Shown here: one piece after another, positions 36,131-45,884 of the stretch
How positions within the stretch are numbered: position 1 is the first letter of the stretch
Layout of the letters: each line of letters opens with the position of its first letter
Assembly (NCBI RefSeq): GCF_002117105.1
Contig: NZ_CP019343.1
Span: 4,092,001 to 4,156,000, forward strand
Source: Oceanicoccus sagamiensis
Lineage (GTDB): Bacteria; Pseudomonadota; Gammaproteobacteria; Pseudomonadales; Dasaniaceae
DNA: 64,000 bases
Reading direction: 5' to 3'
The notes under the pieces: generated by a model
What the model was told of the DNA's origin: nothing
Database searches by the model: none
The model's input: only the letters and a program-made list of their open reading frames with translations
Made by a program: the position numbers and the translations under genes

Positions 36131-37739
36131 CGGCATAACCTCCTGGAACAGTACTCGGTCGCTGCATATCCATCAGTATTTCACGGGCGGCATTGGCGCC
36201 GGGGGCAGCCATCACACCACCACCGGGGTGGGTACCAGAGCCACACATATACATGCCCTTAACCGGCCCGCGATATTGCGCATAGCCAGGGAAAGGTCGG
36301 TTAAATAGCAATTGGTCAAAGGTCAGTTCACCCTGAAAGATATTGCCTTCGGTTAAACCCACTTCGTTTTCAATTTCCCTTGGGGTTCGTACTTCGCAAT
36401 GCAAAATCAAATCTTTAAAGTCCGGGCTGTAATTGGCAATTTGGTCGATCACAGTTTTACCAAAGTTATCGCGGTCTGCATCGGTCCAGTCCTGACCATT
36501 AATTTTTGGCGGCGCATACTGCACAAACACCGTCATCATATGTTTGCCGGGAGGGGCCATGGTGGGATCGGTTTGCGAGGGGATTAAAATATCGACATAG
36601 GGGTCTTTGGACCAGGTGCCCTCTTTCCAGTCATCATAGGCACGCTCCATCCGTTCAAGGGAATCCGTAAAATGCATATCCCCTACCATCAGCGGGCTAT
36701 TTTTATCGATACCATTAAAAGTGGGCAGACCATCCAGAGCGATATTTAATTTGCCCGACGAGCCACGAATTTTAAAGTTTTCGGCTTTTTTAACGACCTC
36801 CGGTGGTAAATCCGAGGCCGCCATAATATCCAGATAGGTACGTTTTGGGTCGAGGTTTGAAATCACTCTATCGGCATAATATTCAGTGCCATCTTTTAGC
36901 GCGACTCCGTAGGCCTGACCATTTTTCACCATAATTTGGTCAACATTGGCATCACAGATAATGTCACCGCCAAAGGATTTAAAGGAGCTGGCCAGTGCAT
37001 CGGCTACCGCCCCCATACCGCCGCGGGCAAAACCCCAGGCACCGACTGTGCCATCTACATCCCCCATATAGTGATGCAATAAAACATAGGCCGTGCCCGG
37101 TGAATAGACGCCCAACGCCGTACCGATAATACCGGTGCCGCCCAAGTGAGCCTTAATCACATCGGTTTCAAAGTATTCATCCAGATAGTCGCCGACACTT
37201 TTAGTCCAAAATTTTAAGGTATCTGCCAGCCCTTCTTCGCCCATTTCCATAAAAGATTTGGCCAGTACCGAGAGCTCTTTTAAATCTCTGGGTTTTAGCG
37301 AGGTGGGGTCTGGAGGGGTTCGCATTAAAAAAGGCCGGATCAGGCGGGTCTGCTTCATCACATCGGCGCCATAGCGCTCATAGGCGTTGGCATCTCGAAC
37401 TGAGTGGCGAGCCATCTCACGGTATTGACGCTCGTGATCAAAGTAGTTGCCGTAGTAGTCGCCATTTTGGGTAAAGGTCACACCACCACCATAGGGCACC
37501 ACTTGCAGGCCATGGCGTGGCAGTTCCAGATCACGGGTAATTTCAGGGCGCAGCAAGCTACAGACATAGGAGCAATTGGAATAGGTCCAATCCTGATGCA
37601 GCTCCCGGCTAACGGTTGCCCCGCCAATATAGGCATTGCGCTCAAGTACCAGCACGTCGAGGCCGGCTTTGGCTAAATACGCCGCATTGGTCAAACCGTT
37701 ATGGCCAGCTCCAATCACGATGGCATCATACTTTTTCAC
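36123..37739 (-). CDS. FAD-dependent amine oxidase / phytoene-dehydrogenase-like oxidoreductase (first copy)
   Basis: The 538-aa protein begins KKYDAIVIGAGHNGLTNAAY (FAD motif) and ends with MYMCGSGTHPGGGVMAAPGA, the COG1233/retinol-saturase-like FAD C-terminus. No carotenoid genes are nearby, so an amine-type substrate is more likely than phytoene (inference from context). It heads the minus-strand operon and diverges from the TetR gene across 271 bp that contains the operator. The two copies may form a heterodimer or oxidise sequential intermediates. Confidence 0.88.
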   Translation of the reverse strand: MKKYDAIVIGAGHNGLTNAAYLAKAGLDVLVLERNAYIGGATVSRELHQDWTYSNCSYVCSLLRPEITRDLELPRHGLQVVPYGGGVTFTQNGDYYGNYFDHERQYREMARHSVRDANAYERYGADVMKQTRLIRPFLMRTPPDPTSLKPRDLKELSVLAKSFMEMGEEGLADTLKFWTKSVGDYLDEYFETDVIKAHLGGTGIIGTALGVYSPGTAYVLLHHYMGDVDGTVGAWGFARGGMGAVADALASSFKSFGGDIICDANVDQIMVKNGQAYGVALKDGTEYYADRVISNLDPKRTYLDIMAASDLPPEVVKKAENFKIRGSSGKLNIALDGLPTFNGIDKNSPLMVGDMHFTDSLERMERAYDDWKEGTWSKDPYVDILIPSQTDPTMAPPGKHMMTVFVQYAPPKINGQDWTDADRDNFGKTVIDQIANYSPDFKDLILHCEVRTPREIENEVGLTEGNIFQGELTFDQLLFNRPFPGYAQYRGPVKGMYMCGSGTHPGGGVMAAPGANAAREILMDMQRPSTVPGGYADD

Positions 37740-37902
37740 TTAGAAACTCTCCACAAAAAGGAAGACAAAAACAATATATATCAATAAGATAAAGACAATA
37801 CTTAAAGTAGAAATCAACAAAAACAGGGATTATAAAAACCCCAAGATTCGTTTATTATCCAATGCACAGCATGACACGATAGCCTGTTAACTGTCTAGCT
37901 TT

Positions 37903-37920
37903 TGAATGAACAATCATTCA
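37903..37920. promoter_or_regulatory. Putative TetR (BetI-like) operator, site A
   Basis: TGAATGA-ACAA-TCATTCA is a perfect 7-bp inverted repeat with a 4-base spacer, in the 271-bp region between the divergent TetR and flavin-oxidoreductase genes. A second site with identical arms and spacing precedes the TonB receptor gene at 51.3 kb. Confidence 0.7.
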
Positions 37921-38010
37921 TTTATTGCTATCAAAAACCATCTATATTATGGTCACTATAGCTAACATTTGCAGCACCACTCAATCGGGTAGACGGAGCC
38001 ACAAACATAT

Positions 38011-38658
38011 ATGCAAGACGCAGATAGCAGCACCAGTAAAACTGCCAAACCCGCTACCAAGCGGCGAGCCATGTCAAAGGAGGATCGCCGCGAGCAGCTG
38101 ATTAAGGCCACTATTAAATGCATTGCCAATAAAGGCTTGTCTGGCACTACGATGGCTGATGTTACCGGTGAAGCGGGTTTAAGTCTGGGTATTGTCAACC
38201 TGCATTTTCAAAGTAAAGAAAAATTACTGATTGAAACCCTGCGCTATGTCACTGACGAATATAATCAGGGGCAGGCCCGCATTATGGCCGGCCATGGTGA
38301 TACGGCAGCAAAAATTAAAGAACTGGTCGAGTTTGATTTTAGTGCCAGGATTTGCCAAAAAAATAAACTGGCCGTTTGGTTTGCCTTCTGGGGTGAAAGC
38401 CGGTCCCGCCCCACCTATCAGTCCATTTGCTCACACTCTGATATCGAAACCGAGACTGCTATTACTGAACTCTATCAACAGGCGATTAACGAACAGGGCT
38501 ATCAGGATGTTGATGTTGATCTGGTCTCTACCGGTTATACCGCACTCTGTGATGGACTCTGGTTAGACCTGCTGCTAACCCCTGCCCTGCTCAGCCGTGA
38601 AAAGGCGAAAATGATTGCCTACAATTATTTATCCAGCTTTTTCCCCAGACATATTTAA
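38011..38658 (+). CDS. TetR-family regulator, BetI-like
   Basis: The 215-aa protein has an N-terminal TetR helix-turn-helix (about 25-72, SKEDRREQLIKATIKCIANK, then TMADVTGEAGLSLGIVNLHF) and a C-terminal domain resembling BetI (KLAVWFAFWGESRSRPTYQ, LCDGLWLDLLL). BetI answers to choline, so an inducer that is a quaternary or methylated amine is a fair inference. It is the first gene of the plus operon (3 bases from the binding-protein gene) and sits next to operator site A, so autoregulation and control of both divergent operons are expected. Several in-frame ATGs exist near the start. Confidence 0.88.
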   Translation: MQDADSSTSKTAKPATKRRAMSKEDRREQLIKATIKCIANKGLSGTTMADVTGEAGLSLGIVNLHFQSKEKLLIETLRYVTDEYNQGQARIMAGHGDTAAKIKELVEFDFSARICQKNKLAVWFAFWGESRSRPTYQSICSHSDIETETAITELYQQAINEQGYQDVDVDLVSTGYTALCDGLWLDLLLTPALLSREKAKMIAYNYLSSFFPRHI

Positions 38659-38661
38659 ACC

Positions 38662-39771
38662 ATGAGCCAAAACCTACTAACAATCCTTCTTACTCGCTGG
38701 CTGATTATCTGTAGCTTACTGTGCAGCAGCCAAGCCTATAGTGATGATGCCGCGGTGGTTAATATTTATAATTGGTCTGACTACATCGACCCTGAAGTTC
38801 TGAAAATCTTTGAACAGGAATACGGCATCAAGGTTAATTACGATATTTACGACTCCAGCGAGATTGTTGATACCAAATTAATGACTGGCCGATCTGGCTA
38901 CGATGTCGTGGTTCACTCCGCCTCTTTTTCCGCCAGACTAAAACCGATTGGCGTATACCATGCCATCGACTATAGCCGCTTAACTAACTGGCACCATATT
39001 GATCCTTTGATTGTCGACGCTATTCAGGACCACTTTCCCGGCAAAATGGTCGGCGTCCCTTATATGTGGGGCACCACGGGCTTTACTTATAATGTGGACC
39101 TGATTAAGCAACGTATGCCGGACGCTCCACTGGATAGCTATCAACTGTTGTTTGACCCCGAGGTGGTATCGAAATTTGCGGACTGCGGTATCTCGCTACT
39201 GGATGACCCCACTACAGTTATTCCCTCTGCCATGCTGTATCTGGGTTACCCACCCAACTCCGTTGAACCCACTCATTTAAAAGAAGCCGAAGAGCTACTA
39301 AAAGCTATTCGCCCCTATATTAAATATTTTAGCTCCACCAAAATGTTATTGGATTTACCCAGTGAAGAAGTCTGTATTGCGATGAGCTGGTCGGGTGATT
39401 ACTCCGTCGCCTCTACCCGCGCCGCCGAGGCTGGGCTGGATGTCAAACTCGCCTATATCATGCCCAAAGAAGGTATTACTGACTGGTATGACAATATGTA
39501 TATTCCGGCGGATGCACCCCATCTGGATAACGCCTATCTATTTATCGACTTCCTACTACGACCGGAGATTATTGCCAGGTCCAGTAATTATGTGGGCTAT
39601 GCCAATGCCAACAAAAGCGCCACACCTTTAGTCGATCCTTCGATTACCAGTGACCCGGCTATATACCCAGATAAAGAAGTGATGAAAAGAATGCACCCCA
39701 CACAAATACTGCCGCCCAAACTGGAGCGCCGCCGCTCCAGAACCTGGACCAAAGTAAAAACCGGCTTATAA
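38662..39771 (+). CDS. Periplasmic putrescine/spermidine-type binding protein (PotF/SpuD family)
   Basis: The 369-aa protein has a signal peptide (about 1-27, cleavage near SQAYS) and the PotF-like ligand motifs NIYNWSDYI, AMSWSGDYS and YIPADAPH, which correspond to the aromatic and acidic residues that hold the amine in PotF. It supplies the ABC importer encoded by the next three genes. The exact amine is not determined, and some C-terminal residues differ from PotF. It starts 3 bases after the TetR gene. Confidence 0.9.
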   Translation: MSQNLLTILLTRWLIICSLLCSSQAYSDDAAVVNIYNWSDYIDPEVLKIFEQEYGIKVNYDIYDSSEIVDTKLMTGRSGYDVVVHSASFSARLKPIGVYHAIDYSRLTNWHHIDPLIVDAIQDHFPGKMVGVPYMWGTTGFTYNVDLIKQRMPDAPLDSYQLLFDPEVVSKFADCGISLLDDPTTVIPSAMLYLGYPPNSVEPTHLKEAEELLKAIRPYIKYFSSTKMLLDLPSEEVCIAMSWSGDYSVASTRAAEAGLDVKLAYIMPKEGITDWYDNMYIPADAPHLDNAYLFIDFLLRPEIIARSSNYVGYANANKSATPLVDPSITSDPAIYPDKEVMKRMHPTQILPPKLERRRSRTWTKVKTGL

Positions 39772-39790
39772 CACCGAGATATCTGTAACT

Positions 39791-40966
39791 ATGAGTGCCA
39801 GCGATCCACAACAAGAAAAAGACTATAGCGAAACACCCTGGCTTGACCCCAATGCCAAGCCATTTATTCAGATACAGTCGCTCAGTAAACAGTTTGATGA
39901 TTTTACTGCCGTCGACAATATCAGTCTGGATATTTATCAGGGAGAACTGTTCACCATTCTGGGCGGCTCTGGCTGTGGCAAATCGACCTTGCTGCGTATG
40001 TTGGCAGGTTTTGAAAAACCCAGTGATGGCCGCATTATTATCGACGGCGTTGATATGACTGACCTCCCCGCTTATGAACGCCCCATTAATATGATGTTTC
40101 AATCCTATGCGGTATTCCCGCATATGACGGTTGAGAAAAACATTGCCTATGGCCTTAAGAAAGACAAAGTCGACAAAGCAGAGATTCAACGCCGCGTCAC
40201 AGAGATGTTAGAGCTGGTGCAACTGACTGACTATGCCAAACGCAAACCCGACCAGCTATCCGGCGGTCAACGCCAGCGGGTGGCCCTGGCCAGAGCCCTG
40301 ATCAAACGCCCCAAAGTTTTATTATTAGACGAACCGCTGGCGGCACTGGATAAAAAACTGCGAGAGCAAACCCAATTTGAGCTGATGAACCTGCAATATA
40401 AATTGGGCACTACCTTTATTGTGGTCACCCATGATCAGGAAGAAGCGATGACGCTGGCATCCCGGATAGCGGTGATGGACAAGGGCAACTTTGTACAAAT
40501 CGGTACACCCTCGCAGGTTTATGAATACCCCAGCAATCGTTTTGTGGCCGACTTTTTTGGCACTATCAATATTTTTGATGCTACGGTCATTAGTAATAAA
40601 ACCATTCCGAACAGTGCCAGCGAGTTGCTATTAACCGCCGAACTCGATAAGACCGGCACCCTGGTCAATGCTAGAAATCAGCTAACACTCTGCCCTAATG
40701 ACCGTATTGCGATTGGTGTCAGGCCGGAAAAAATCAGTATCAGCCAACAAGCCCCGGAAGGTGAAAGCCTTACTATCACCAAAGGTATTGTTGAAGACCT
40801 GGCCTATTATGGCAACCGTTCTATCTACCGGGTGCGCAGTCAATCAGGGCGAGTCATTCAAGTTAGCGCGCAAAATTATCAGCGTTCAGCAGAACTCGTC
40901 CTGGAGTGGGATGACGAAGTGTATTTATCCTGGGACTCCAGTTGCAGCGTGGTACTCGCCGAATGA
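39791..40966 (+). CDS. Polyamine-type ABC transporter ATP-binding protein (PotA/PotG)
   Basis: The 391-aa ATPase has Walker A GGSGCGKST at about 58-66, the signature LSGGQRQRVALARAL, Walker B VLLLDEPLAALDK, and the C-terminal TOBE regulatory domain. The length and TOBE domain fit PotA/PotG. It energises import through the two permeases that follow; the permease gene starts inside its stop codon (ATGA). Confidence 0.93.
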   Translation: MSASDPQQEKDYSETPWLDPNAKPFIQIQSLSKQFDDFTAVDNISLDIYQGELFTILGGSGCGKSTLLRMLAGFEKPSDGRIIIDGVDMTDLPAYERPINMMFQSYAVFPHMTVEKNIAYGLKKDKVDKAEIQRRVTEMLELVQLTDYAKRKPDQLSGGQRQRVALARALIKRPKVLLLDEPLAALDKKLREQTQFELMNLQYKLGTTFIVVTHDQEEAMTLASRIAVMDKGNFVQIGTPSQVYEYPSNRFVADFFGTINIFDATVISNKTIPNSASELLLTAELDKTGTLVNARNQLTLCPNDRIAIGVRPEKISISQQAPEGESLTITKGIVEDLAYYGNRSIYRVRSQSGRVIQVSAQNYQRSAELVLEWDDEVYLSWDSSCSVVLAE

Positions 40967-41880
40967 GCAACTCACCCAGTAAACTTAGCAGCTCCCGCTT
41001 AGGTGATAAGCTTTGGCGGCTCGCTGTTATTATGCTGCCGTACTGGTGGCTAATTATTTTCTTTTTAGTACCCTTTGCGATTGTTTTTAAAATCAGCTTT
41101 GCCGACCCGGTCGTGGCGCAACCTCCCTTTACCGATTTTTTTAATACCACGGATAACAGCAAAGGCTGGCTATTAGCCACACTCGATAATTACCGTTTTC
41201 TCACTGAAGATAATCTATATTGGGTCAGCTATTTAAAATCCATTAAAGTAGCCCTGATCTCAACACTGCTCTGCTTACTCCTGGGCTACCCAATGGCCTA
41301 TGGTATTGCCCGTTCTACACCGGTCATGCGCAATATTTTATTAATGCTGATTATTCTGCCTTTCTGGACCTCGTTTTTACTCAGGGTTTACGCCTGGATG
41401 GGAATGCTGGGTAAAAATGGCTTAATCAATAATCTGCTACTCAGCCTGGAACTGATCGAAACCCCTCTGGAAATGCTCTATAGCGATGCCGCGGTTTATG
41501 TGGGTATTGTCTACACCTATATTCCCTTTATGATTTTGCCGCTATACGCCACGCTGGAAAAACTTGATCTGAATTTACACGATGCCGCCGCCGACCTCGG
41601 TGCCAAACCCTGGCAAGTATTTGTCGATATCACACTACCCCTGTCTATGCCGGGTATTATTGCGGGCTCGCTATTGGTATTTATTCCAGCCCTTGGCGAA
41701 TATGTTATTCCGGCATTACTGGGGGGCATTGATTCGCTGATGATTGGCCGCACGCTTTACGATGAATTTTTTGTTAACCGCGATTGGCCGCTCGCCTCCG
41801 CCGTGGCCACGGTTTTATTATTAATTATTGTGATTCCTATTGTACTGTTCCAGCGCAGCCAACAGGAGGAAATGCAATGA
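40963..41880 (+). CDS. Polyamine-type ABC transporter permease (PotB/PotH)
   Basis: The 305-aa protein has six membrane spans and the EAA loop LHDAAADLGAKPWQVFVDITLPLSMPGI typical of binding-protein-dependent permeases; residues such as YTYIPFMILPLYATLEKLD fit PotB/PotH. The start at 40963 overlaps the ATPase stop. The next permease start overlaps its own stop (ATGA). Confidence 0.92.
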   Translation: MSNSPSKLSSSRLGDKLWRLAVIMLPYWWLIIFFLVPFAIVFKISFADPVVAQPPFTDFFNTTDNSKGWLLATLDNYRFLTEDNLYWVSYLKSIKVALISTLLCLLLGYPMAYGIARSTPVMRNILLMLIILPFWTSFLLRVYAWMGMLGKNGLINNLLLSLELIETPLEMLYSDAAVYVGIVYTYIPFMILPLYATLEKLDLNLHDAAADLGAKPWQVFVDITLPLSMPGIIAGSLLVFIPALGEYVIPALLGGIDSLMIGRTLYDEFFVNRDWPLASAVATVLLLIIVIPIVLFQRSQQEEMQ

Positions 41881-42688
41881 ACGGCAGAAAACGCTCAACC
41901 TTTTTATTCTCCGTACTGTGCTTTGGTTTTGCTTTTTTATATGTTCCGATACTGGTACTGATCGCTTTTTCCTTCAATGATTCCCGCCTGGCTACCGTTT
42001 GGGGGGCTTTTCTACCCGCTGGTACAGCGCCCTGTTTGAAAACGAACAGATACTGGATGCCGCCCTACTTAGCTTTGAAGTCGCGGCTATTAGCGCCACC
42101 TTTGCCACCCTTCTTGGTACACTAACAGGTCTGGCACTAACCCGAATGGGGCGCTACCCCGGCCGCTTGATTTTTACCGGTTTGATAGCAGCACCACTGG
42201 TTATGCCGGAAGTGATTACCGGCCTATCCTTATTGTTGTTGTTTGTTAGCCTGCAAGAATTTATCGGCTGGCCGGTTAGCCGGGGGGCCACCACCATCAC
42301 CATTGCCCACATAACTTTTTCCATGGCCTATGTCGCCGTGATTGTGCAATCGCGATTAAGCAGTATGGATAAATCATTAGAAGAAGCCGCGATGGATTTG
42401 GGAGGGCGCCCCTTTCAAGTGACATGGGATATTACGCTGCCCTTAATTGCTCCAGCGATGCTATCAGGCTGGCTGCTTGCCTTTACATTATCTCTGGATG
42501 ATTTGGTGATCGCCAGCTTCACCTCTGGCGCCGGTGCCAGCACCTTGCCCATGGTGATATTTTCAAAAGTAAAACTGGGAGTTACTCCGGATATTAATGC
42601 ATTGGCCACGCTCATTATCAGCGCTGTGGCTATCGGCGTCATTATCGCGGGAATTATTATGTTTAAACAGCAAAAAACCACTCAATAG
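41877..42688 (+). pseudogene. Polyamine-type ABC transporter permease (PotC/PotI), frameshifted
   Basis: The first part reads MNGRKRSTFLFSVLCFGFAF and SFNDSRLATVWGAF, then shifts; the second frame continues GFSTRWYSALFENEQILDAA and carries the EAA loop SLEEAAMDLGGRPFQVTWDI. In PotI the joined text is VW-(A/G)GFSTRWY, which needs seven G where the sequence has six (42001-42006). One G is therefore missing. The remaining sequence is intact and the pairing with the other permease is complete, so a sequence error, recent loss or slippage are all possible. The start overlaps the preceding stop. Confidence 0.85.
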
Positions 42689-42695
42689 GCGGATT

Positions 42696-44096
42696 ATGTC
42701 TTACTCACTACCAGGCCCCAAAAGCAAAGCCATTTTTGAACGCGGCTTAAGTACATTGCGACATGGTTCCCGCTACACCAAAGCGGCGGCGCAATCAGCC
42801 GCCAAAGGCTATCTGCCCCCGGCACAAATTATTGTCGACCGCGCCGCCGGGGATTTTATCTGGGACAGTGATGGCAATCGCTTTATTGATTTTCAAAATG
42901 GCTGGGCCACCAACCCACTGGGTAATTGTCATCCGGAAATTATTGAAGCGGTGCATCAGGCTCACCAACGCTATGGCTATCACTGGGAGCACCCGCTGCG
43001 TGCAGAGCTGGCAGAAAAACTGGTCGGCATTATGCCCGACAGTTCATTGTCACGCTTCTCCTATGAAGTGTCCGGCACTGAAGCGGCTGAGTCGGCTATT
43101 CATCTGGCACTCTGCCATAAGCAACGGCGCTATATTATTAGCTTTACTTCCTGTTTTCATGGTGAAGGGCTGGGTACAAAAATGGTCAGCGCCTATAACA
43201 GTGATAATAATAAATTTATGGAAGGCTGGGCTGGCGGCGTAATTAAAGCCCCCTACCCTTACTCGGAAAATATTCCGGCTGGAATGACACAAGAACAATA
43301 TGTCGAATACTGCCTGTGGTATCTGGAAAACCATATCACTGACTTTATAACCCCCGCCGATAATATTGCAGCGGTGATTATTGAGCCCGGATTAGCCGAG
43401 GGCGGCAACTGGATTCCCAGTAAAGATTTTATCCAGGGCATTCGCCGTATCTGCAACAATCATGACTGGCTAATGATTGCTGATGAAGTATTAACCGGCG
43501 TCGGTCGCACCGGTAAAATGTGGGGCATCCAGCACTACGATGTCACACCGGATATTCTGGTCGCAGGCAAAAACCTGTCCGGAGGCATAGAGCCCTGTGC
43601 TGGCGTGGCCGCCCGTGATGAGATTCTCGGGGATAATCCCAGAGCTACCGCTGGCAGCACCTTTGCAGGCACACCCGCAGGCTGCGCCGCAGCACTAAAA
43701 ACACTGGAAATTTATCAGCGTGACAATATTATCGACCATGCTGAGAAGCTGGGCACCATCGCGCAACAACGTATGGCAAACTGGCAAAGCCAATATGGTA
43801 TTGTCGGAGAAGTGCGCAGCCTGGGCTTATTGTTAGGGGTTTCCTTTAAAGCTGAAAAAGCCCAAGAGGAAGATTTTTATATCGCCCGCTCGGTCAGAAA
43901 CCATATGCTTAACCACGGAGTTTGGGCTATTTGCGATTCGGAGCCCACAGTAAGAATGTACCCGGCACTGAATATGGCAGAGGCCAACCTATTAGAAGGT
44001 CTGGATATTATGGAAGCAGCCATTGCCGAGATTGATAACAACGGAGCAACGGTCGGCGACTACCCGCCACTACCCAGCGGCAATACCGGCTTTTAA
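42696..44096 (+). CDS. Class III aminotransferase (second one)
   Basis: The 466-aa PLP enzyme starts at the ATG at 42696 (AGGCGG upstream; the open frame extends further without support). Motifs: FENGWATNPLGNCHPE-type N-terminus, SGTEAAESAIHLAL, IADEVLTGVGRTGKMWG and the PLP lysine in VAGKNLSGGIEP. It is close to the glutamate-1-semialdehyde/4-aminobutyrate-like aminotransferase group and differs from the first aminotransferase of the locus. A role in removing an amino group from the imported compound or a breakdown product is inferred. Confidence 0.88.
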   Translation: MSYSLPGPKSKAIFERGLSTLRHGSRYTKAAAQSAAKGYLPPAQIIVDRAAGDFIWDSDGNRFIDFQNGWATNPLGNCHPEIIEAVHQAHQRYGYHWEHPLRAELAEKLVGIMPDSSLSRFSYEVSGTEAAESAIHLALCHKQRRYIISFTSCFHGEGLGTKMVSAYNSDNNKFMEGWAGGVIKAPYPYSENIPAGMTQEQYVEYCLWYLENHITDFITPADNIAAVIIEPGLAEGGNWIPSKDFIQGIRRICNNHDWLMIADEVLTGVGRTGKMWGIQHYDVTPDILVAGKNLSGGIEPCAGVAARDEILGDNPRATAGSTFAGTPAGCAAALKTLEIYQRDNIIDHAEKLGTIAQQRMANWQSQYGIVGEVRSLGLLLGVSFKAEKAQEEDFYIARSVRNHMLNHGVWAICDSEPTVRMYPALNMAEANLLEGLDIMEAAIAEIDNNGATVGDYPPLPSGNTGF

Positions 44097-44118
44097 TTTA
44101 ACCACAAGGTAACATTGT

Positions 44119-45036
44119 ATGAGCACTCAAAGCGGCGACGATTATCCTAATACTTATGGCAATATTTTTTCGTTTATGGATTTTCCTTTAAGCAAAACCT
44201 TAGCGGATGATATCGATGCCGTGGTGATGGGCATCCCCTATGACCTGGCTACGACTGGCCGCTCCGGCACCCGCTTTGGCCCTAACGCTATTCGTCAGGC
44301 CTCCGCTCAATTGCGCTGGGAACAGCGCCGCTGGCCCTGGCACTTCACCCTGGCTGACCGCCTTAAAGTGATTGATTATGGCGATATTATTTATGAAGAC
44401 GGCAATAGTCAGGATCTAACCGCCATGGTAACGGAGCAAGCCGGCGCGATCTTTGCAGCCAATAAAACCCTGTTAAGTTTTGGTGGAGATCACTTTGTTA
44501 CCCTGCCCTTACTCCGAGCTTGCTCGGCTCATTACGGCAAACTCGCCCTGATTCATTTTGATGCCCATACCGACGATGAAGCCCGTGAAGATATTGTTAA
44601 CCACGGCTCAATGTTTTATCACGCTCCCAGAGAAGGGCTGATTGACAGCGAAAAAACGATTCAGGTCGGTATTCGCACGGAATACAATTACGACACCCAT
44701 CCTTTTACCGTATTAGACGGTGTGCAAGCCAATAATTTATCGGTAGAAGATATTATTACCGCCATCAAGGAAACGGTTGGGGAAGGCCCGGTGTATTTAA
44801 GCTTTGATATCGATTGCCTAGACCCTGCCTATGCGCCAGGTACTGGCACACCGGTAGCCGGTGGTATTTCTTCCAGCAAAGCGTTGCAAATTATTCGCGG
44901 ACTGAGCGATATCAATATTGTTGCTATGGATGTGGTCGAGGTTGCCCCCGCTTATGACCGCTCAGAGATAACGGCTCTGGCCGGTGCCACACTGGCGTTG
45001 GAGATGTTATATTTATTGGGTAGCAAAAAAACCTAG
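44119..45036 (+). CDS. Ureohydrolase (agmatinase-like, SpeB family)
   Basis: The 305-aa enzyme has the dinuclear manganese motifs: GGDH (His125), FDAHTDDE (Asp148, His150, Asp152) and SFDIDCLDP (Asp230, Asp232), plus GIPYDLATTGRSGTRFGP. It hydrolyses a guanidino group to urea and amine; agmatine, guanidinobutyrate or another substrate are all possible because the specificity loops cannot be read reliably. It lies 22 bases after the aminotransferase with an AAGGTAAC ribosome site. Confidence 0.9.
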   Translation: MSTQSGDDYPNTYGNIFSFMDFPLSKTLADDIDAVVMGIPYDLATTGRSGTRFGPNAIRQASAQLRWEQRRWPWHFTLADRLKVIDYGDIIYEDGNSQDLTAMVTEQAGAIFAANKTLLSFGGDHFVTLPLLRACSAHYGKLALIHFDAHTDDEAREDIVNHGSMFYHAPREGLIDSEKTIQVGIRTEYNYDTHPFTVLDGVQANNLSVEDIITAIKETVGEGPVYLSFDIDCLDPAYAPGTGTPVAGGISSSKALQIIRGLSDINIVAMDVVEVAPAYDRSEITALAGATLALEMLYLLGSKKT

Positions 45037-45053
45037 AGACACACTGCTAAAAT

Positions 45054-45884
45054 ATGATGTTTAAAAACTATACCCTCCTACTAGCCCTGCTAGCCATCAG
45101 CCATCAAGCTCCTGCGCAGGACAGGTTCAGGCTATCGCTGGGCTCATCGGTTAATGATTTTAATTCTGAAATTCGTGTCGACTCAAAAAATCTGCCAGCA
45201 GCACTGCCAATCAATCTGGAAAAAGACCTAAAGTTTGATGACAGCGTTGATATTGACTGGCTGGCGGGTTACTGGCGTTTTTCCGACAAGCATCGCATTC
45301 AGTTTGAAATACTGCCAATCACTCGCTCGGCCAGAGCCACACTGGAAGACGATATTGAATTTGAAGATGATATTATTAAGGCAGGCGCCTTTGTTAAAAG
45401 CGACTTTGATACCACGATCTACGATATTAACTATATGTATAGTTTTTATAAAACGGATAAATGGGAACTAGGTGCTACCGCCGGCCTCTACTGGATGGAT
45501 GTTGAAGTGGAACTGGAAGCCGCCGGGGATATTCAGGTGCGCACCCGGGACGGCGACGGCGATATTAGTTTTCAAGATGATTACAAAGAAAGTGAGCAGG
45601 CCCATGCTCCCCTGCCCCTGTTCGGTCTATCCGCTACCTATAAGATTTTACCGAACTGGGAGGTAGGCACCGGCTTTCGGATTTTAGATATTGAAATCGG
45701 CGACTACTCCGGTACTTTTATCAGCTTTATCGCCTCCACCAATTACTTTTTTTCCGAGCATCTTGGCGTTGGCTTTTCGATTGGCGACTTTGACCTCGAT
45801 GTCGAAGCCGATGGCTCTGACTATCGAGGCAAGTTTGAATGGAGCTATGAAGGAGCGCAGGCCTACCTGTCTATGCGCTATTAG
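45054..45884 (+). CDS. Outer-membrane beta-barrel protein of the catabolic operon
   Basis: The 276-aa protein has a signal peptide (MMFKNYTLLLALLAISHQAP-AQ) and alternating hydrophobic strands ending in AYLSMRY, whose C-terminal aromatic is typical of outer-membrane proteins. It contains many acidic residues in the loops (LEDDIEFEDD). Position at the end of the operon, after the ureohydrolase with a 17-base gap, suggests a role with the same substrate, as a pore or as a surface structure. ATG at 45054 or 45057 are both possible starts. It overlaps the stop of the convergent aldehyde dehydrogenase gene. Confidence 0.78.
   Translation: MMFKNYTLLLALLAISHQAPAQDRFRLSLGSSVNDFNSEIRVDSKNLPAALPINLEKDLKFDDSVDIDWLAGYWRFSDKHRIQFEILPITRSARATLEDDIEFEDDIIKAGAFVKSDFDTTIYDINYMYSFYKTDKWELGATAGLYWMDVEVELEAAGDIQVRTRDGDGDISFQDDYKESEQAHAPLPLFGLSATYKILPNWEVGTGFRILDIEIGDYSGTFISFIASTNYFFSEHLGVGFSIGDFDLDVEADGSDYRGKFEWSYEGAQAYLSMRY

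Noticed and set aside
41784-41876. Start of the second permease gene at 41784
   Set aside because: This would overlap the first permease by about 95 bases in another frame; the ATG at 41877 that overlaps the preceding stop codon fits the PotI N-terminus.
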